Positions 16,041-24,229 of a stretch of 64,000 bases of DNA are shown in pieces. The number at the start of each line of letters is the position of its first letter. Position 1 is the first letter of the stretch. The position numbers and the translations under genes were made by a program. The DNA lies in contig NZ_JADPJL010000060.1 of assembly GCF_023073415.1 (NCBI RefSeq), positions 284,900-348,899 on the forward strand. Direction: 5' to 3'. The notes beneath the pieces are model-generated. The model was given only the letters and a program-made list of their open reading frames with translations. It searched no databases and had not been told where the DNA came from. The DNA is from Bradyrhizobium sp. 190. GTDB lineage: Bacteria; Pseudomonadota; Alphaproteobacteria; Rhizobiales; Xanthobacteraceae.

Positions 16041-18358
16041 ACGAGCGTGTGGGACAAGAAATGGATCAGGCCCGAGAGGATTGGAGCCCGCACAGCGCGC
16101 ACTGGGGCGCGTTCTCCGCACGATGGAACGGCGCGACGCTGGATATCAGGCCTCACGAGGAGGACCCTGCGCCCTCCCCGATGCTGCAAAACTTCACCAC
16201 GGCGATGCGCCATAAAGCGCGCATCCTGCGACCGATGGTCCGCAAGGCGTGGCTGGACCGGGGCGCACGCAGCGAGCGCAGCTTCGACCAGAAATTCGTC
16301 GCGTGCCCGTGGGATGAAGTTCTCGATCTGCTTGCGAATGAATTGTCGCGGATCCGAACCGAACATGGCGCTGCCGCGGTCTTCGGCGGTTCCTATGGCT
16401 GGTCCAGCGCCGGGCGTTTTCACCACGCGCAGAGCCAGGTTCATCGCTTCCTGAACACAGCGTTCGGCGGCTATGTGCGTTCGGTGAACAGCTACAGCGC
16501 CGGCGCCTCGGCCGTGATCCTGCCGCATGTCCTCGGGGCTTACGAAGACATCTCGCGCCGAAACGTGACCTGGGATCAGGTCGCCGAACATACCGATACC
16601 GTGCTGGCCTTCGGCGGCATGGCGCTGAAGAACTCGGATGTCGCAAGCGGCGGCATCAGCCGGCACATCGAGCGCGGCGCGATGCAGAAAGCCGCGCGCC
16701 GCGGCACCGTATTCTACAGCATCACGCCGTTGCGCGATGACATGCCGGAAGAAGCCGGCGCCCGGTGGCTGCCGATCCGGGTCGGCACCGACGTGGCGCT
16801 GATGCTGGCGCTCGCGCACACGCTGCTCGCCGAAAACCTTTGGGACAGCGATTTTGTCGCGCGCTATTGCACCGGCTTCGACATCTTTGAACGCTATCTG
16901 CGCGGCCGCGATGACAACACGCCGAAAGACGCGGCGTGGGCAGCCGATATCACCGGCATTCCCCCTGCCACGATCGTCGACCTCGCCCGCCGGCTGCCGC
17001 GCGGGCGCACTCTGATCACGGTCTCGCATTCATTGCAGCGGGCGCAATATGGCGAGCAGCCGGTGTGGATGGGCGCGGTGCTCGCGGCCATGCTTGGCCA
17101 GATCGGCCTGCCCGGCGGCGGATATAATTACGCGCTCGGTGCGCTCGGCCACACCGGCCGCCGGTTCAACGCGGTTCCGATTCCGACCCTGTCGCAAGGC
17201 AAGAATGCTACAAGCGATTTCATCCCGGTCGCACGCGTCTCCGACATGCTGCTCAATCCGGGAAAGACGTTCGAGTATAACGGCCGGCCGATGCAATACC
17301 CTGATATCAAGCTGGTCTATTGGGCGGGCGGCAACCCTTTCCACCATCACCAGGATATCAACCGGCTGCGGCGCGCCTTCAATGTCCCGCAGACCATCGT
17401 CGTGCATGAGAGCGCCTGGACGCCGATGGCGAAATTTGCCGACATCGTGCTGCCGGCGACTATGACGCTGGAGCGCGACGATATCGGCGCTGCCGCCACC
17501 GATCCAAGGCTGGTCGCGATGCGCAGGGCTGTGGATCCGGTCGGCGAAGCGCGCGACGATTTCGATATTTTTGCCGCGCTGTCGCGGCGTCTGGGCGTCG
17601 AACAGGCCTTCACGGAAGGCCGCGACAGTCGGCAATGGCTGGTCCATCTTTACGAGCCGACGCGCCGGGCGCTCGCCGACGCCGGTTATGATGCGCCTGA
17701 CTTCGACGAGTTCTGGCAGCGCGGCGAACTCGCGCTGCCATCGGCGCCCGATGACGGCGGCTTTCTGCGCGCCTTCCGCAACGATCCCGTCAAGAACAAG
17801 CTGCCGACGCCAAGCGGCAAGATCGAGATCTATTCGAAAACCATCGCCGGCTTCGGTTACGACGATTGTCCGCCCCACCCGGCCTGGCTGCCCTCGACCG
17901 AACCGCCGGATTCGCGCCACCCGTTGACGCTGATCGCCAACCAGCCGGCGACCCGGCTGCACAGCCAGCTCGACTTCGGTGCCTACAGCCAGTCCAAGAA
18001 AATTGCCGGCCGCGAAGCCGTCCGTCTCAACCCCGTTGATGCGGCGCGCCGCGGCATCGCCGATGGCGACATCGTCCGCCTCTTTAATGATCGAGGCGCG
18101 TGTCTGGCTGCCGCTGCCGTTACAGATGATGTCATGCCCGGCGTGGTGCAATTATCCACCGGCGCCTGGTACGATCCGCAAGCCGGCGCGGCAGAGCATC
18201 CGCTCTGCGTACACGGCAATCCGAACGTGCTCACCCGCGACATCGGCACATCGCGGCTCGCGCAAGGCTGCTGCGGTCAGGTAACGGTGGTCGAGTGCGA
18301 GAAGTATCAGGGAACGCTGCCTGCGATCCGCGCCTTCGATCCTCCCGATCAGGATTGA
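16037..18358 (+). CDS. Molybdopterin oxidoreductase, BisC/TorA (biotin/DMSO/TMAO reductase) type
   Basis: 773-aa bis-MGD enzyme. There is no N-terminal 4Fe-4S Cys motif, as in the DMSO-reductase/BisC group. The FGGSYGWSSAGRFHHAQ segment (~115-131) and NSYSAGASAVILPHVLG (~153-169) match the family, with the Ser of YSAGA the likely Mo ligand. YWAGGNPFHHHQDINRL (~433-449) and a C-terminal NQPATRLHSQLDFG MGD-binding domain follow. No Tat signal is seen, so it is probably cytoplasmic like BisC, reducing S- or N-oxides such as biotin or methionine sulfoxide. ATG overlaps the XRE-cupin stop (ATGA), so the two are translationally coupled. Confidence 0.88.
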   Translation: MNERVGQEMDQAREDWSPHSAHWGAFSARWNGATLDIRPHEEDPAPSPMLQNFTTAMRHKARILRPMVRKAWLDRGARSERSFDQKFVACPWDEVLDLLANELSRIRTEHGAAAVFGGSYGWSSAGRFHHAQSQVHRFLNTAFGGYVRSVNSYSAGASAVILPHVLGAYEDISRRNVTWDQVAEHTDTVLAFGGMALKNSDVASGGISRHIERGAMQKAARRGTVFYSITPLRDDMPEEAGARWLPIRVGTDVALMLALAHTLLAENLWDSDFVARYCTGFDIFERYLRGRDDNTPKDAAWAADITGIPPATIVDLARRLPRGRTLITVSHSLQRAQYGEQPVWMGAVLAAMLGQIGLPGGGYNYALGALGHTGRRFNAVPIPTLSQGKNATSDFIPVARVSDMLLNPGKTFEYNGRPMQYPDIKLVYWAGGNPFHHHQDINRLRRAFNVPQTIVVHESAWTPMAKFADIVLPATMTLERDDIGAAATDPRLVAMRRAVDPVGEARDDFDIFAALSRRLGVEQAFTEGRDSRQWLVHLYEPTRRALADAGYDAPDFDEFWQRGELALPSAPDDGGFLRAFRNDPVKNKLPTPSGKIEIYSKTIAGFGYDDCPPHPAWLPSTEPPDSRHPLTLIANQPATRLHSQLDFGAYSQSKKIAGREAVRLNPVDAARRGIADGDIVRLFNDRGACLAAAAVTDDVMPGVVQLSTGAWYDPQAGAAEHPLCVHGNPNVLTRDIGTSRLAQGCCGQVTVVECEKYQGTLPAIRAFDPPDQD

Positions 18359-18537
18359 TGCAGAGGCAACGACGACACCCCGCATACCGGCTGCCCGCGT
18401 ACGAGAGAACATCGCGAAAGAATTTAGACATACCCGAATGAAATCGAAAATCCGAACTTAGGATTGTCGATTCAGACGCCGTCAATCCCTGCGGCCTAGG
18501 CTTCCTGGAGTTTGTATCGTTGCATCAGGAGACGAGC

Positions 18538-18882
18538 ATGCCGAACCGAGGGAAGCAGGGGAAAGCACGAGCCGCTGCCGCCGAGGCCCGAGAAGATATC
18601 ATGAGCTCGGCTGCCTTGCGCGCCATGAGCGCGGGCGCGGTAAATGCCATGGCGGCAGTAGGCGCCGCCGTCATCAAGCTGCACAAGGACACCGTGGACA
18701 AAAAGCCGGAATTGTTCTGGAACCTGTTCGCGAAGTGCGAGGCCAAGGCCGCACGTCTCGCCGGGCAGGCCGCGCACACCCCGCGCTCCAATGGCGACGC
18801 CACCTTCATTGAGGTCTACGCCAGGACCTTGCCGGAATTGGTGAAGAAGGCTCTCAGCGCTCGTGAGCAGGCGCTGCACTGA
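18538..18882 (+). CDS. Conserved-looking small hypothetical protein
   Basis: 114-aa soluble protein of unknown function. It is Ala/Lys-rich and largely helical: AALRAMSAGAVNAMAAVGAAVIKLHKD (split around 22-48), then KPELFWNLFAKCEAKAARLA, and a C-terminal ARTLPELVKKALSAREQ. The layout loosely recalls phasin-like or surfactant-type helical proteins, but no family is recognised. ATG 18538 follows AGGAGACG (18527-18534) at good spacing; the TTG at 18520 is less likely. The 179 bp upstream are AT-richer than the flanks and likely hold its promoter. Confidence 0.6.
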   Translation: MPNRGKQGKARAAAAEAREDIMSSAALRAMSAGAVNAMAAVGAAVIKLHKDTVDKKPELFWNLFAKCEAKAARLAGQAAHTPRSNGDATFIEVYARTLPELVKKALSAREQALH

Positions 18883-18986
18883 GTGAAGCTCGCGGGTCTC
18901 GCGCCCTCTGCCGATTGCATTCGACCGGCAGTGGGTGGGCGACGATTCCAGCGGTCGCAATGACGAATGCGGACGTCGTCTGGCTC

Positions 18987-20252
18987 TCACCCGAACCGGT
19001 GATCGTACCGGCTCACCGTGAGTTCACTCACGTCGATGTCCGGCTTCCGCCCCGCCATCAGATCCGCCAGCACCCTCCCCGAGCCGCAGGCCATGGTCCA
19101 GCCGAGCGTGCCGTGGCCGGTGTTGAGATGCAGATTGCTGTAGCGCGTGGCGCCGATTACCGGCGGACCGTCCGGCGTCATCGGGCGCAGGCCGCACCAG
19201 AAGCTGGCTTTGCTCAAATCGCCGCCGCGGGGGAACATGTCGGTCAGGGAGTGATCGAGCGTCGCCCGCCGCGCCGCGTCGAGCGAATCGGAATAGCCCG
19301 AGATTTCCGCGGTGCCGCCGACGCGGATACGATCGCCGAGCCGCGTGATCGCGACCTTGTAGCTTTCGTCCATCACGGTCGATACCGGTGCACTATCGGG
19401 ATCGGTAACGGGGACCGTGATCGAATAGCCCTTCACGGGATAGACCGGAACGGAAATGCCGACGGGCTTCAACAACCGCGGCGACCAGCTTCCGAGCGCG
19501 GCGACATAGGCGTCGGCCTGCAACAGCCCCGCGCTGGTGACGACGCCGGTGATCTCATCGCCTTCCGCAACCAGCCGCTCGATAGTCGTATTGAACTTGA
19601 ACTGCACGCCGAGCTTTGCTGCATCCTTGGCGAGCGCCTGCGTAAACATGTGGCAATCGCCGGTCTCGTCCTGCGGCAACCGAAGCCCTCCGACGAACTT
19701 GACCTTCGCGGTGGCGAGCGCAGGCTCCGCGGCAATACAACCGGCAGGATCGAGCACCTCGTAAGGCACGCCATATTGCTTGAGCACCGCGATATCGTCG
19801 CCGGTGCCGTCAAGCTGCTTCTGCTTGCGAAACAGCTGCAGCGTGCCTTGGCTGCGCTCGTCATACTTGATGCCGGTCTCGGCGCGCAGTGCGCGCAAGC
19901 AATCGCGGCTGTATTCGGCGATCGGGATCATCCGGCTCTTGTTGATGGCGTAGCGCTCTGCCGTGCAGTTGCGCAGCATCTTCAGGCCCCAGATCCACAT
20001 GACAGGGTCGAGCTTCGGCCAGATCACCAGCGGGCCGTGACGCATCAACAGCCATTTGATGGCTTTCACCGGCACGCCCGGCCCAGCCCAGGGCGAGGAA
20101 TAGCCGGGCGAGACCTCCCCGGCATTGGCGAAGGAGGTTTCCTGCGCGGGCGCGGCCTGACGGTCAACGACCGTTACTTCATGGCCGGCGCGCGCCAGAT
20201 AATAGGCGGTGGAGACGCCGATGACGCCACTGCCGAGAACGATTGTCTTCAC
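18987..20252 (-). CDS. dadA: D-amino-acid dehydrogenase
   Basis: 421-aa FAD enzyme matching DadA: dinucleotide motif VLGSGVIGVSTAYYLARAGH (split: VLGSGVIGVS at 5-14, TAYYLARAGH), TSFANAGEVSPGYSSPWAGPG near 40-60 (core FANAGEVSPGY), VYPVKGYSITVP (~279-290) and the C-terminal LNTGHGTLGWTMACGSG (~387-403). It oxidatively deaminates D-amino acids (classically D-alanine) and passes electrons to the quinone pool at the inner membrane. Next to an omega-aminotransferase on the same strand (64 bp gap), suggesting joint use of amino acids or amines. No racemase is nearby. Confidence 0.9.
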   Translation of the reverse strand: MKTIVLGSGVIGVSTAYYLARAGHEVTVVDRQAAPAQETSFANAGEVSPGYSSPWAGPGVPVKAIKWLLMRHGPLVIWPKLDPVMWIWGLKMLRNCTAERYAINKSRMIPIAEYSRDCLRALRAETGIKYDERSQGTLQLFRKQKQLDGTGDDIAVLKQYGVPYEVLDPAGCIAAEPALATAKVKFVGGLRLPQDETGDCHMFTQALAKDAAKLGVQFKFNTTIERLVAEGDEITGVVTSAGLLQADAYVAALGSWSPRLLKPVGISVPVYPVKGYSITVPVTDPDSAPVSTVMDESYKVAITRLGDRIRVGGTAEISGYSDSLDAARRATLDHSLTDMFPRGGDLSKASFWCGLRPMTPDGPPVIGATRYSNLHLNTGHGTLGWTMACGSGRVLADLMAGRKPDIDVSELTVSRYDHRFG

Positions 20253-20316
20253 GATCCCTCACGCATCCGCCGCGGCGTCGCACGCCGCGGCTGCTTTATT
20301 CGCTTGCGAGCAAGGA

Positions 20317-21645
20317 TCAGGCCACGCGTTTGATCGCGTCGCCGAGGATCGAAACCATGTCGTCGATATGGCTCTTCTCGACGATCAGGGGCGGCGACAT
20401 CGCAAAGCTGTCGCCGCTCATGCGCAGGTAAAGCCCGTTGTTGAAGCAGTCGACCATGACGTCATAGCCCCGCGTGCCGACGCCGTCCTTGCGCGGCGCG
20501 ACTTCGACCGCGCCCATCAGGCCGCAATTGCGGATATCGACCACGTTCGGCAGACCTTTCAACGAATGCAGCGCATCGCGCCAGTATTCGGCCAGAGAAG
20601 CGCCGCGCGTCAAAAGCCCTTCGTCCTTGTAGATGTCGAGCGTCGCAAGGCCCGCCGCACAGGCGACCGGATGCGCCGAATAGGTGTAGCCGTGGAACAG
20701 CTCGATCGTGCCCTCGGGGCCGTTCATCAGCCCGTCGTGGATCTTGCGGCTGGAGAACACCGCGCCGCAGGGCACGGTGCCGTTGGTGATGCCCTTGGCG
20801 GTTGTCATCATGTCAGGCGTGACGCCGAAATGATCAGCCGCGAACGGCGCGCCGAGGCGGCCGAAGCCGGTGATGACCTCGTCGAAGATCAGCAGGATGC
20901 CGTGCTTGTCAGCGATTTCGCGCAGGCGCTTCAGGTAGCCCTTCGGCGGCGGCAGCACGGCGGTCGAGCCTGGCACCGGCTCGACGATGACGGCGGCGAT
21001 GGTGTCGGCGCCATGCAGCGCCACCATCCGCTCGAGATCGTCGGCGAGATCGGCGCCGTGTTCAGGCTGATCTTTTGCGAAAGCATTGCGGGCGAGATCA
21101 TGGGTATGACGGATGTGATCAACGCCGGGCAGATGGGTCGCGAAGGCGCGGCGGTTCGCCACCATGCCGCCGACCGACATGCCGCCGAAGCCGACGCCGT
21201 GATAGCCGCGCTCGCGGCCGATCAGGCGCGTCCGCGTGCCCTGTCCAATGGCGCGCTGGTAGGCGAGCGCGATCTTCAGCGCGGTGTCGACCGACTCGGA
21301 GCCGGAGTTGGTGAAGAAGATGCGGTCGAGACCTTTGGGCGCGATCTCGGCAAGCCGCTCGGCGAAATCGAACGCCAGCGGATGGCCCATGTTGAACGAG
21401 GGCGCGAAGTCGAGGTTCGTCAACTGCCGCTCGACGGCGGTCGCGATCTGGCGGCGGCCGTGGCCGGCATTGACGCACCAGAGGCCGGCCGAGCCGTCGA
21501 TCACCTTGCGGCCGTCGACGGTGGTGTAGTGCATGCCCTCGGCGGAAGCGAACAGCCGCGGCGCTTTCTTGAACTGCCGGTTGGCCGTGAACGGCATCCA
21601 GAACGAATCGGTTTGCAGGGTGTTCGGCTTCTGATGAAGGGTCAC
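20317..21645 (-). CDS. Class III omega-aminotransferase (beta-alanine--pyruvate type)
   Basis: 442-aa PLP-dependent fold-I transaminase. The cofactor-binding Lys is K284 in TTAKGITNG; the preceding LIFDEVITGFGRLG holds the Asp that contacts the pyridine N. The N-terminal WMPFTANRQFKKAPRLF and GLWCVNAGHGR match the omega-amino acid:pyruvate aminotransferase subgroup, which moves amino groups from beta-alanine, taurine or polyamine products to pyruvate or 2-oxoglutarate. Divergent from an XRE-cupin regulator across 152 bp and upstream of dadA on the same strand. This links transamination to D-amino-acid oxidation in one locus. Exact donor not readable. Confidence 0.9.
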   Translation of the reverse strand: MTLHQKPNTLQTDSFWMPFTANRQFKKAPRLFASAEGMHYTTVDGRKVIDGSAGLWCVNAGHGRRQIATAVERQLTNLDFAPSFNMGHPLAFDFAERLAEIAPKGLDRIFFTNSGSESVDTALKIALAYQRAIGQGTRTRLIGRERGYHGVGFGGMSVGGMVANRRAFATHLPGVDHIRHTHDLARNAFAKDQPEHGADLADDLERMVALHGADTIAAVIVEPVPGSTAVLPPPKGYLKRLREIADKHGILLIFDEVITGFGRLGAPFAADHFGVTPDMMTTAKGITNGTVPCGAVFSSRKIHDGLMNGPEGTIELFHGYTYSAHPVACAAGLATLDIYKDEGLLTRGASLAEYWRDALHSLKGLPNVVDIRNCGLMGAVEVAPRKDGVGTRGYDVMVDCFNNGLYLRMSGDSFAMSPPLIVEKSHIDDMVSILGDAIKRVA

Positions 21646-21797
21646 GGGTGGCTCCTGTGCTGGCAGCTCAAGCTACCACCGGGCCACGCTCGGGAAGGCA
21701 CAACAAGTCCTTTTCTTCACTCCCGCAACCCATTGATTTTGTTGGCCCGGCTAGGGCATATTTGTTCGATCCGAAACACTTGCAACAGGGATTTTCG

Positions 21798-22346
21798 ATG
21801 AGCGTCGATATCGGTGGGCGACTCCGCTTCGTTCGCGCCCGTCACAAGCTATCTCAACGCGAGCTGGCAAAACGCTCCGGCGTGACCAATTCGACGATCT
21901 CGCTGATCGAATCGAACCAGATGAACCCCTCCGTCGGCGCGCTCAAGCGCATCCTCGACGGGCTGCCGATGGGGCTTGCCGAATTCTTCGCGATCGAGCC
22001 GGAACGGCCGCGCAAGGCCTTCTATCGCGCCGACGAACTGACCGAGATCGGCAAGAAGCCGATCTCCTTCCGCCAGGTCGGCGACAATCTGTTTGGCCGG
22101 AGCTTGCAGATCCTCAAGGAACGCTACGAGCCGGGCAGCGACACCGGCCGGGTGCCGCTGACCCATGACGGCGAGGAAGGCGGCATCGTGGTCTCGGGCC
22201 GGCTGGAGGTCACCGTCGACGACGAGCGCCGCATTCTCGATCCCGGCGACGCCTATTATTTCGAAAGCCGCCGCCCGCATCGCTTTCGCTGCGTCGGCGG
22301 TAAAGCCTGCGAAGTAATCTCGGCCTGCACGCCGCCGACGTTTTGA
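21798..22346 (+). CDS. XRE-cupin regulator (PuuR-like)
   Basis: 182-aa regulator: helix-turn-helix RLRFVRARHKLSQRELAKRS and VTNSTISLIESNQMNPSVGAL in residues ~8-48, then a cupin domain with LTHDGEEGGIVVSGRLEVTVD and DAYYFESRRPHRF (the two conserved cupin motifs). This is the compact PuuR layout; PuuR represses putrescine catabolism and is released by putrescine. ATG 21798 follows CAGGG. Divergent from the omega-aminotransferase gene, which it most likely controls. No clean palindrome was found in the 152-bp gap beyond an imperfect TGTT...AACA at ~21762-21778. Confidence 0.88.
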   Translation: MSVDIGGRLRFVRARHKLSQRELAKRSGVTNSTISLIESNQMNPSVGALKRILDGLPMGLAEFFAIEPERPRKAFYRADELTEIGKKPISFRQVGDNLFGRSLQILKERYEPGSDTGRVPLTHDGEEGGIVVSGRLEVTVDDERRILDPGDAYYFESRRPHRFRCVGGKACEVISACTPPTF

Positions 22347-22424
22347 GCAGCGGGCGCGCTCCACAAGCGGGCAAAGCCTGCGGGCGCCGAGTTGCGCGCC
22401 GCGTGTTGCGAATTGTGTCGTAAC

Positions 22425-23870
22425 CTACTCCAGAGCCGCGGCCTTCTGATGCAACCACTCTTCGAGATTCGTGTAACCATTTCCATCATCATCGCCGCCT
22501 GGATTCGCGGGCAAAGTATGCGTAATACGATTCACGGGCATTGACGGCCATCCGCCACCGTTCTTTTGGCAACGATCGCTGCCATCCGCGCTAACGCAGT
22601 TGATGATCGTGCCTGCTCTTTTCTTGATCTCGTTTATGACGCGGATATCAACCGAATCGCGATCTTTCGGGCGCGCACCGCCATGGACGAGAACAAAATC
22701 GTGGGCCTGATCTGGCGAAGCCGCGACGATACCTTGTGGGATCGTGCCTGATGGCGCTGAGTAACTCGCCTGGCTCTCCTTCAAGCCGGAATTCCACGCC
22801 ACCATTGACATCGGATCGCTTGACTGACGAAAGCCGCCATTGTCAGACACGTAGACCTTGGTTGCGCTGTTCGGATTGGACACTTCAATCGGCAGGCGTT
22901 CCAAATTTGTATCGGGGCCAGGGATATACATGTTACCGATGACCGAACTGTTCGTCGCGGGTGGCGCAGTAGCCAATTCCTCTTCACCCGTCATGCGGGT
23001 TGCGTACGAGGTCCAATTGTAGGCGGTGTTGTTCAGCATCGCGAAGTACTTCGCGCGCGAGTTTGGACTGCGATCCACGTTATGCGCCATGATGTTGTAC
23101 AATATGGAAATAGACCCCGGAGCATATCCAAGGAGCACGCCAAATCCATGCGGACCTTTTGGGTGGAGAGATCGGTGCAGCGGCTGAGCGAAGATGTTGT
23201 TCGATAGCGTGATCTGATCCGTGTACCACCAGGCTGACATAACTTCATCGATAGACCAGCTGAACGAGCAGTGATCGACGACGATGTTCTTGATTGGATT
23301 CGATGGGCTACCTCTATAACCGTCGATGGTCAGGGCATCGCGGTCTTCGGGATCAGAACCAGCGCCATCGCCCACCCGAACACGAATGTGTTGAACCAAA
23401 ACGTCCGACGTCGCAATCACCAGCTTGCCACCGCGAAGCGTGATCCCGGGAGACGGAGCCGTTTGACCGGCGATTGTCAGATACGGGTTATAAATCCACA
23501 GCTCGGGAGAAATATCGATGTAACCAGAAACTTCGAAGATACAAACACGCGGCCCCGAAGCGGCAGCACAGGCACGAAAAGAACCAGCCCCGCTCGATTT
23601 GTTGTTCGTCACGCGGTAGACCGTACCGCCACGACCTGCCCTCGTTGACATGCCGAAGCCGCGGCCCCCCGGGATAACCGGAAGGTAGCTGACCGGGTCC
23701 TGCGGAACAGGGCTAAAGGTAGCGCCAGGAGCCGGTGCTGGTGCTTGCACTGGAGACGCCGCGGACGATGGCCTGGGCGCGGGAGCTTGGGCTAGCGTCG
23801 TGCCAGCCGAGACCATAGTCAGTGTCAGAAGCGAAAAACTGGAGAGTAAAAGAAGTGTCATGACTCGCAT
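22425..23870 (-). CDS. Secreted pectate-lyase-like protein (PL1-type beta-helix)
   Basis: 481-aa exported protein. Signal peptide MRVMTLLLLSSFSLLTLTM to an ALAQ-like cleavage (~28), then a Pro/Ala linker (~29-60), then a parallel beta-helix: GGRGFGMSTRAGRGG, LTIAGQTAPSPGITLRGG, NIVVDHCSFSWSIDEV (typical of bacterial PL1 lyases) and LSNNIFAQPLHRSLHPKGPHG. The C-terminus carries a Ca-binding-type DDDGNGYTNLEEWL. PL1 enzymes cleave polygalacturonate by Ca-dependent beta-elimination, acting outside the cell. ATG follows GAGGAG at 23874-23879. GC is visibly lower than in neighbouring genes (about 55% in 23041-23100), suggesting acquisition. No pectin-uptake genes flank it. Confidence 0.8.
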   Translation of the reverse strand: MRVMTLLLLSSFSLLTLTMVSAGTTLAQAPAPRPSSAASPVQAPAPAPGATFSPVPQDPVSYLPVIPGGRGFGMSTRAGRGGTVYRVTNNKSSGAGSFRACAAASGPRVCIFEVSGYIDISPELWIYNPYLTIAGQTAPSPGITLRGGKLVIATSDVLVQHIRVRVGDGAGSDPEDRDALTIDGYRGSPSNPIKNIVVDHCSFSWSIDEVMSAWWYTDQITLSNNIFAQPLHRSLHPKGPHGFGVLLGYAPGSISILYNIMAHNVDRSPNSRAKYFAMLNNTAYNWTSYATRMTGEEELATAPPATNSSVIGNMYIPGPDTNLERLPIEVSNPNSATKVYVSDNGGFRQSSDPMSMVAWNSGLKESQASYSAPSGTIPQGIVAASPDQAHDFVLVHGGARPKDRDSVDIRVINEIKKRAGTIINCVSADGSDRCQKNGGGWPSMPVNRITHTLPANPGGDDDGNGYTNLEEWLHQKAAALE

Positions 23871-24229
23871 GTAACTCCTCCAAGTGCCCTCCCCATCAAT
23901 ACGCGATTTACCGCCCCTTGGGGGCATTTGCGGGCATCCGCCAGAACCCCAAGGTGGATCTGCTTGGCCCAACAAATGGTAACGATCTTCGCCTTGCCTC
24001 GGCGGGCCTTGGCCGAGTCTAGGGCAAGAAGTGGTCCGCTGATGAATCAAAGGCGGAAATCACCTGTTCTGTTCGGGTTCTGATGCCTCTCAGCTGGGCG
24101 CGACAACATTCGCCGAGCCAGCCCTGCGCTTGCGTGGATGGCAAAAAAGCTGAATAGTTTCCGTCGTCCGACGGAGCGATCGGAGGCTTGCGGCTGCACG
24201 CGTGCAGCCGCTTCTTGGAGCTTTTCCAG
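23871..24229. other. Divergent intergenic region
   Basis: This 359-bp gap separates the divergent lyase and histidine-kinase genes and should hold both promoters. Apart from the 22-bp palindrome at 24190-24211 no structured element was seen; the open frames across it have no gene-like content. Confidence 0.5.
24190..24211. repeat. Perfect 22-bp GC-rich palindrome upstream of the sensor kinase
   Basis: The sequence reads the same on both strands over 22 bp, with half-site GCGGCTGCACG. It ends 18 bp before the kinase ATG, and the candidate GGAG ribosome-binding site follows directly. It could be a regulator operator or an RNA hairpin limiting translation; with no T-run on the plus strand it is not a standard terminator. 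Confidence 0.5.

Noticed and set aside
18908..18931. CTGCCG/CGGCAG inverted repeat between the small gene and dadA as terminator
   Set aside because: Only 6-bp arms and no T-run; may be chance in GC-rich DNA.
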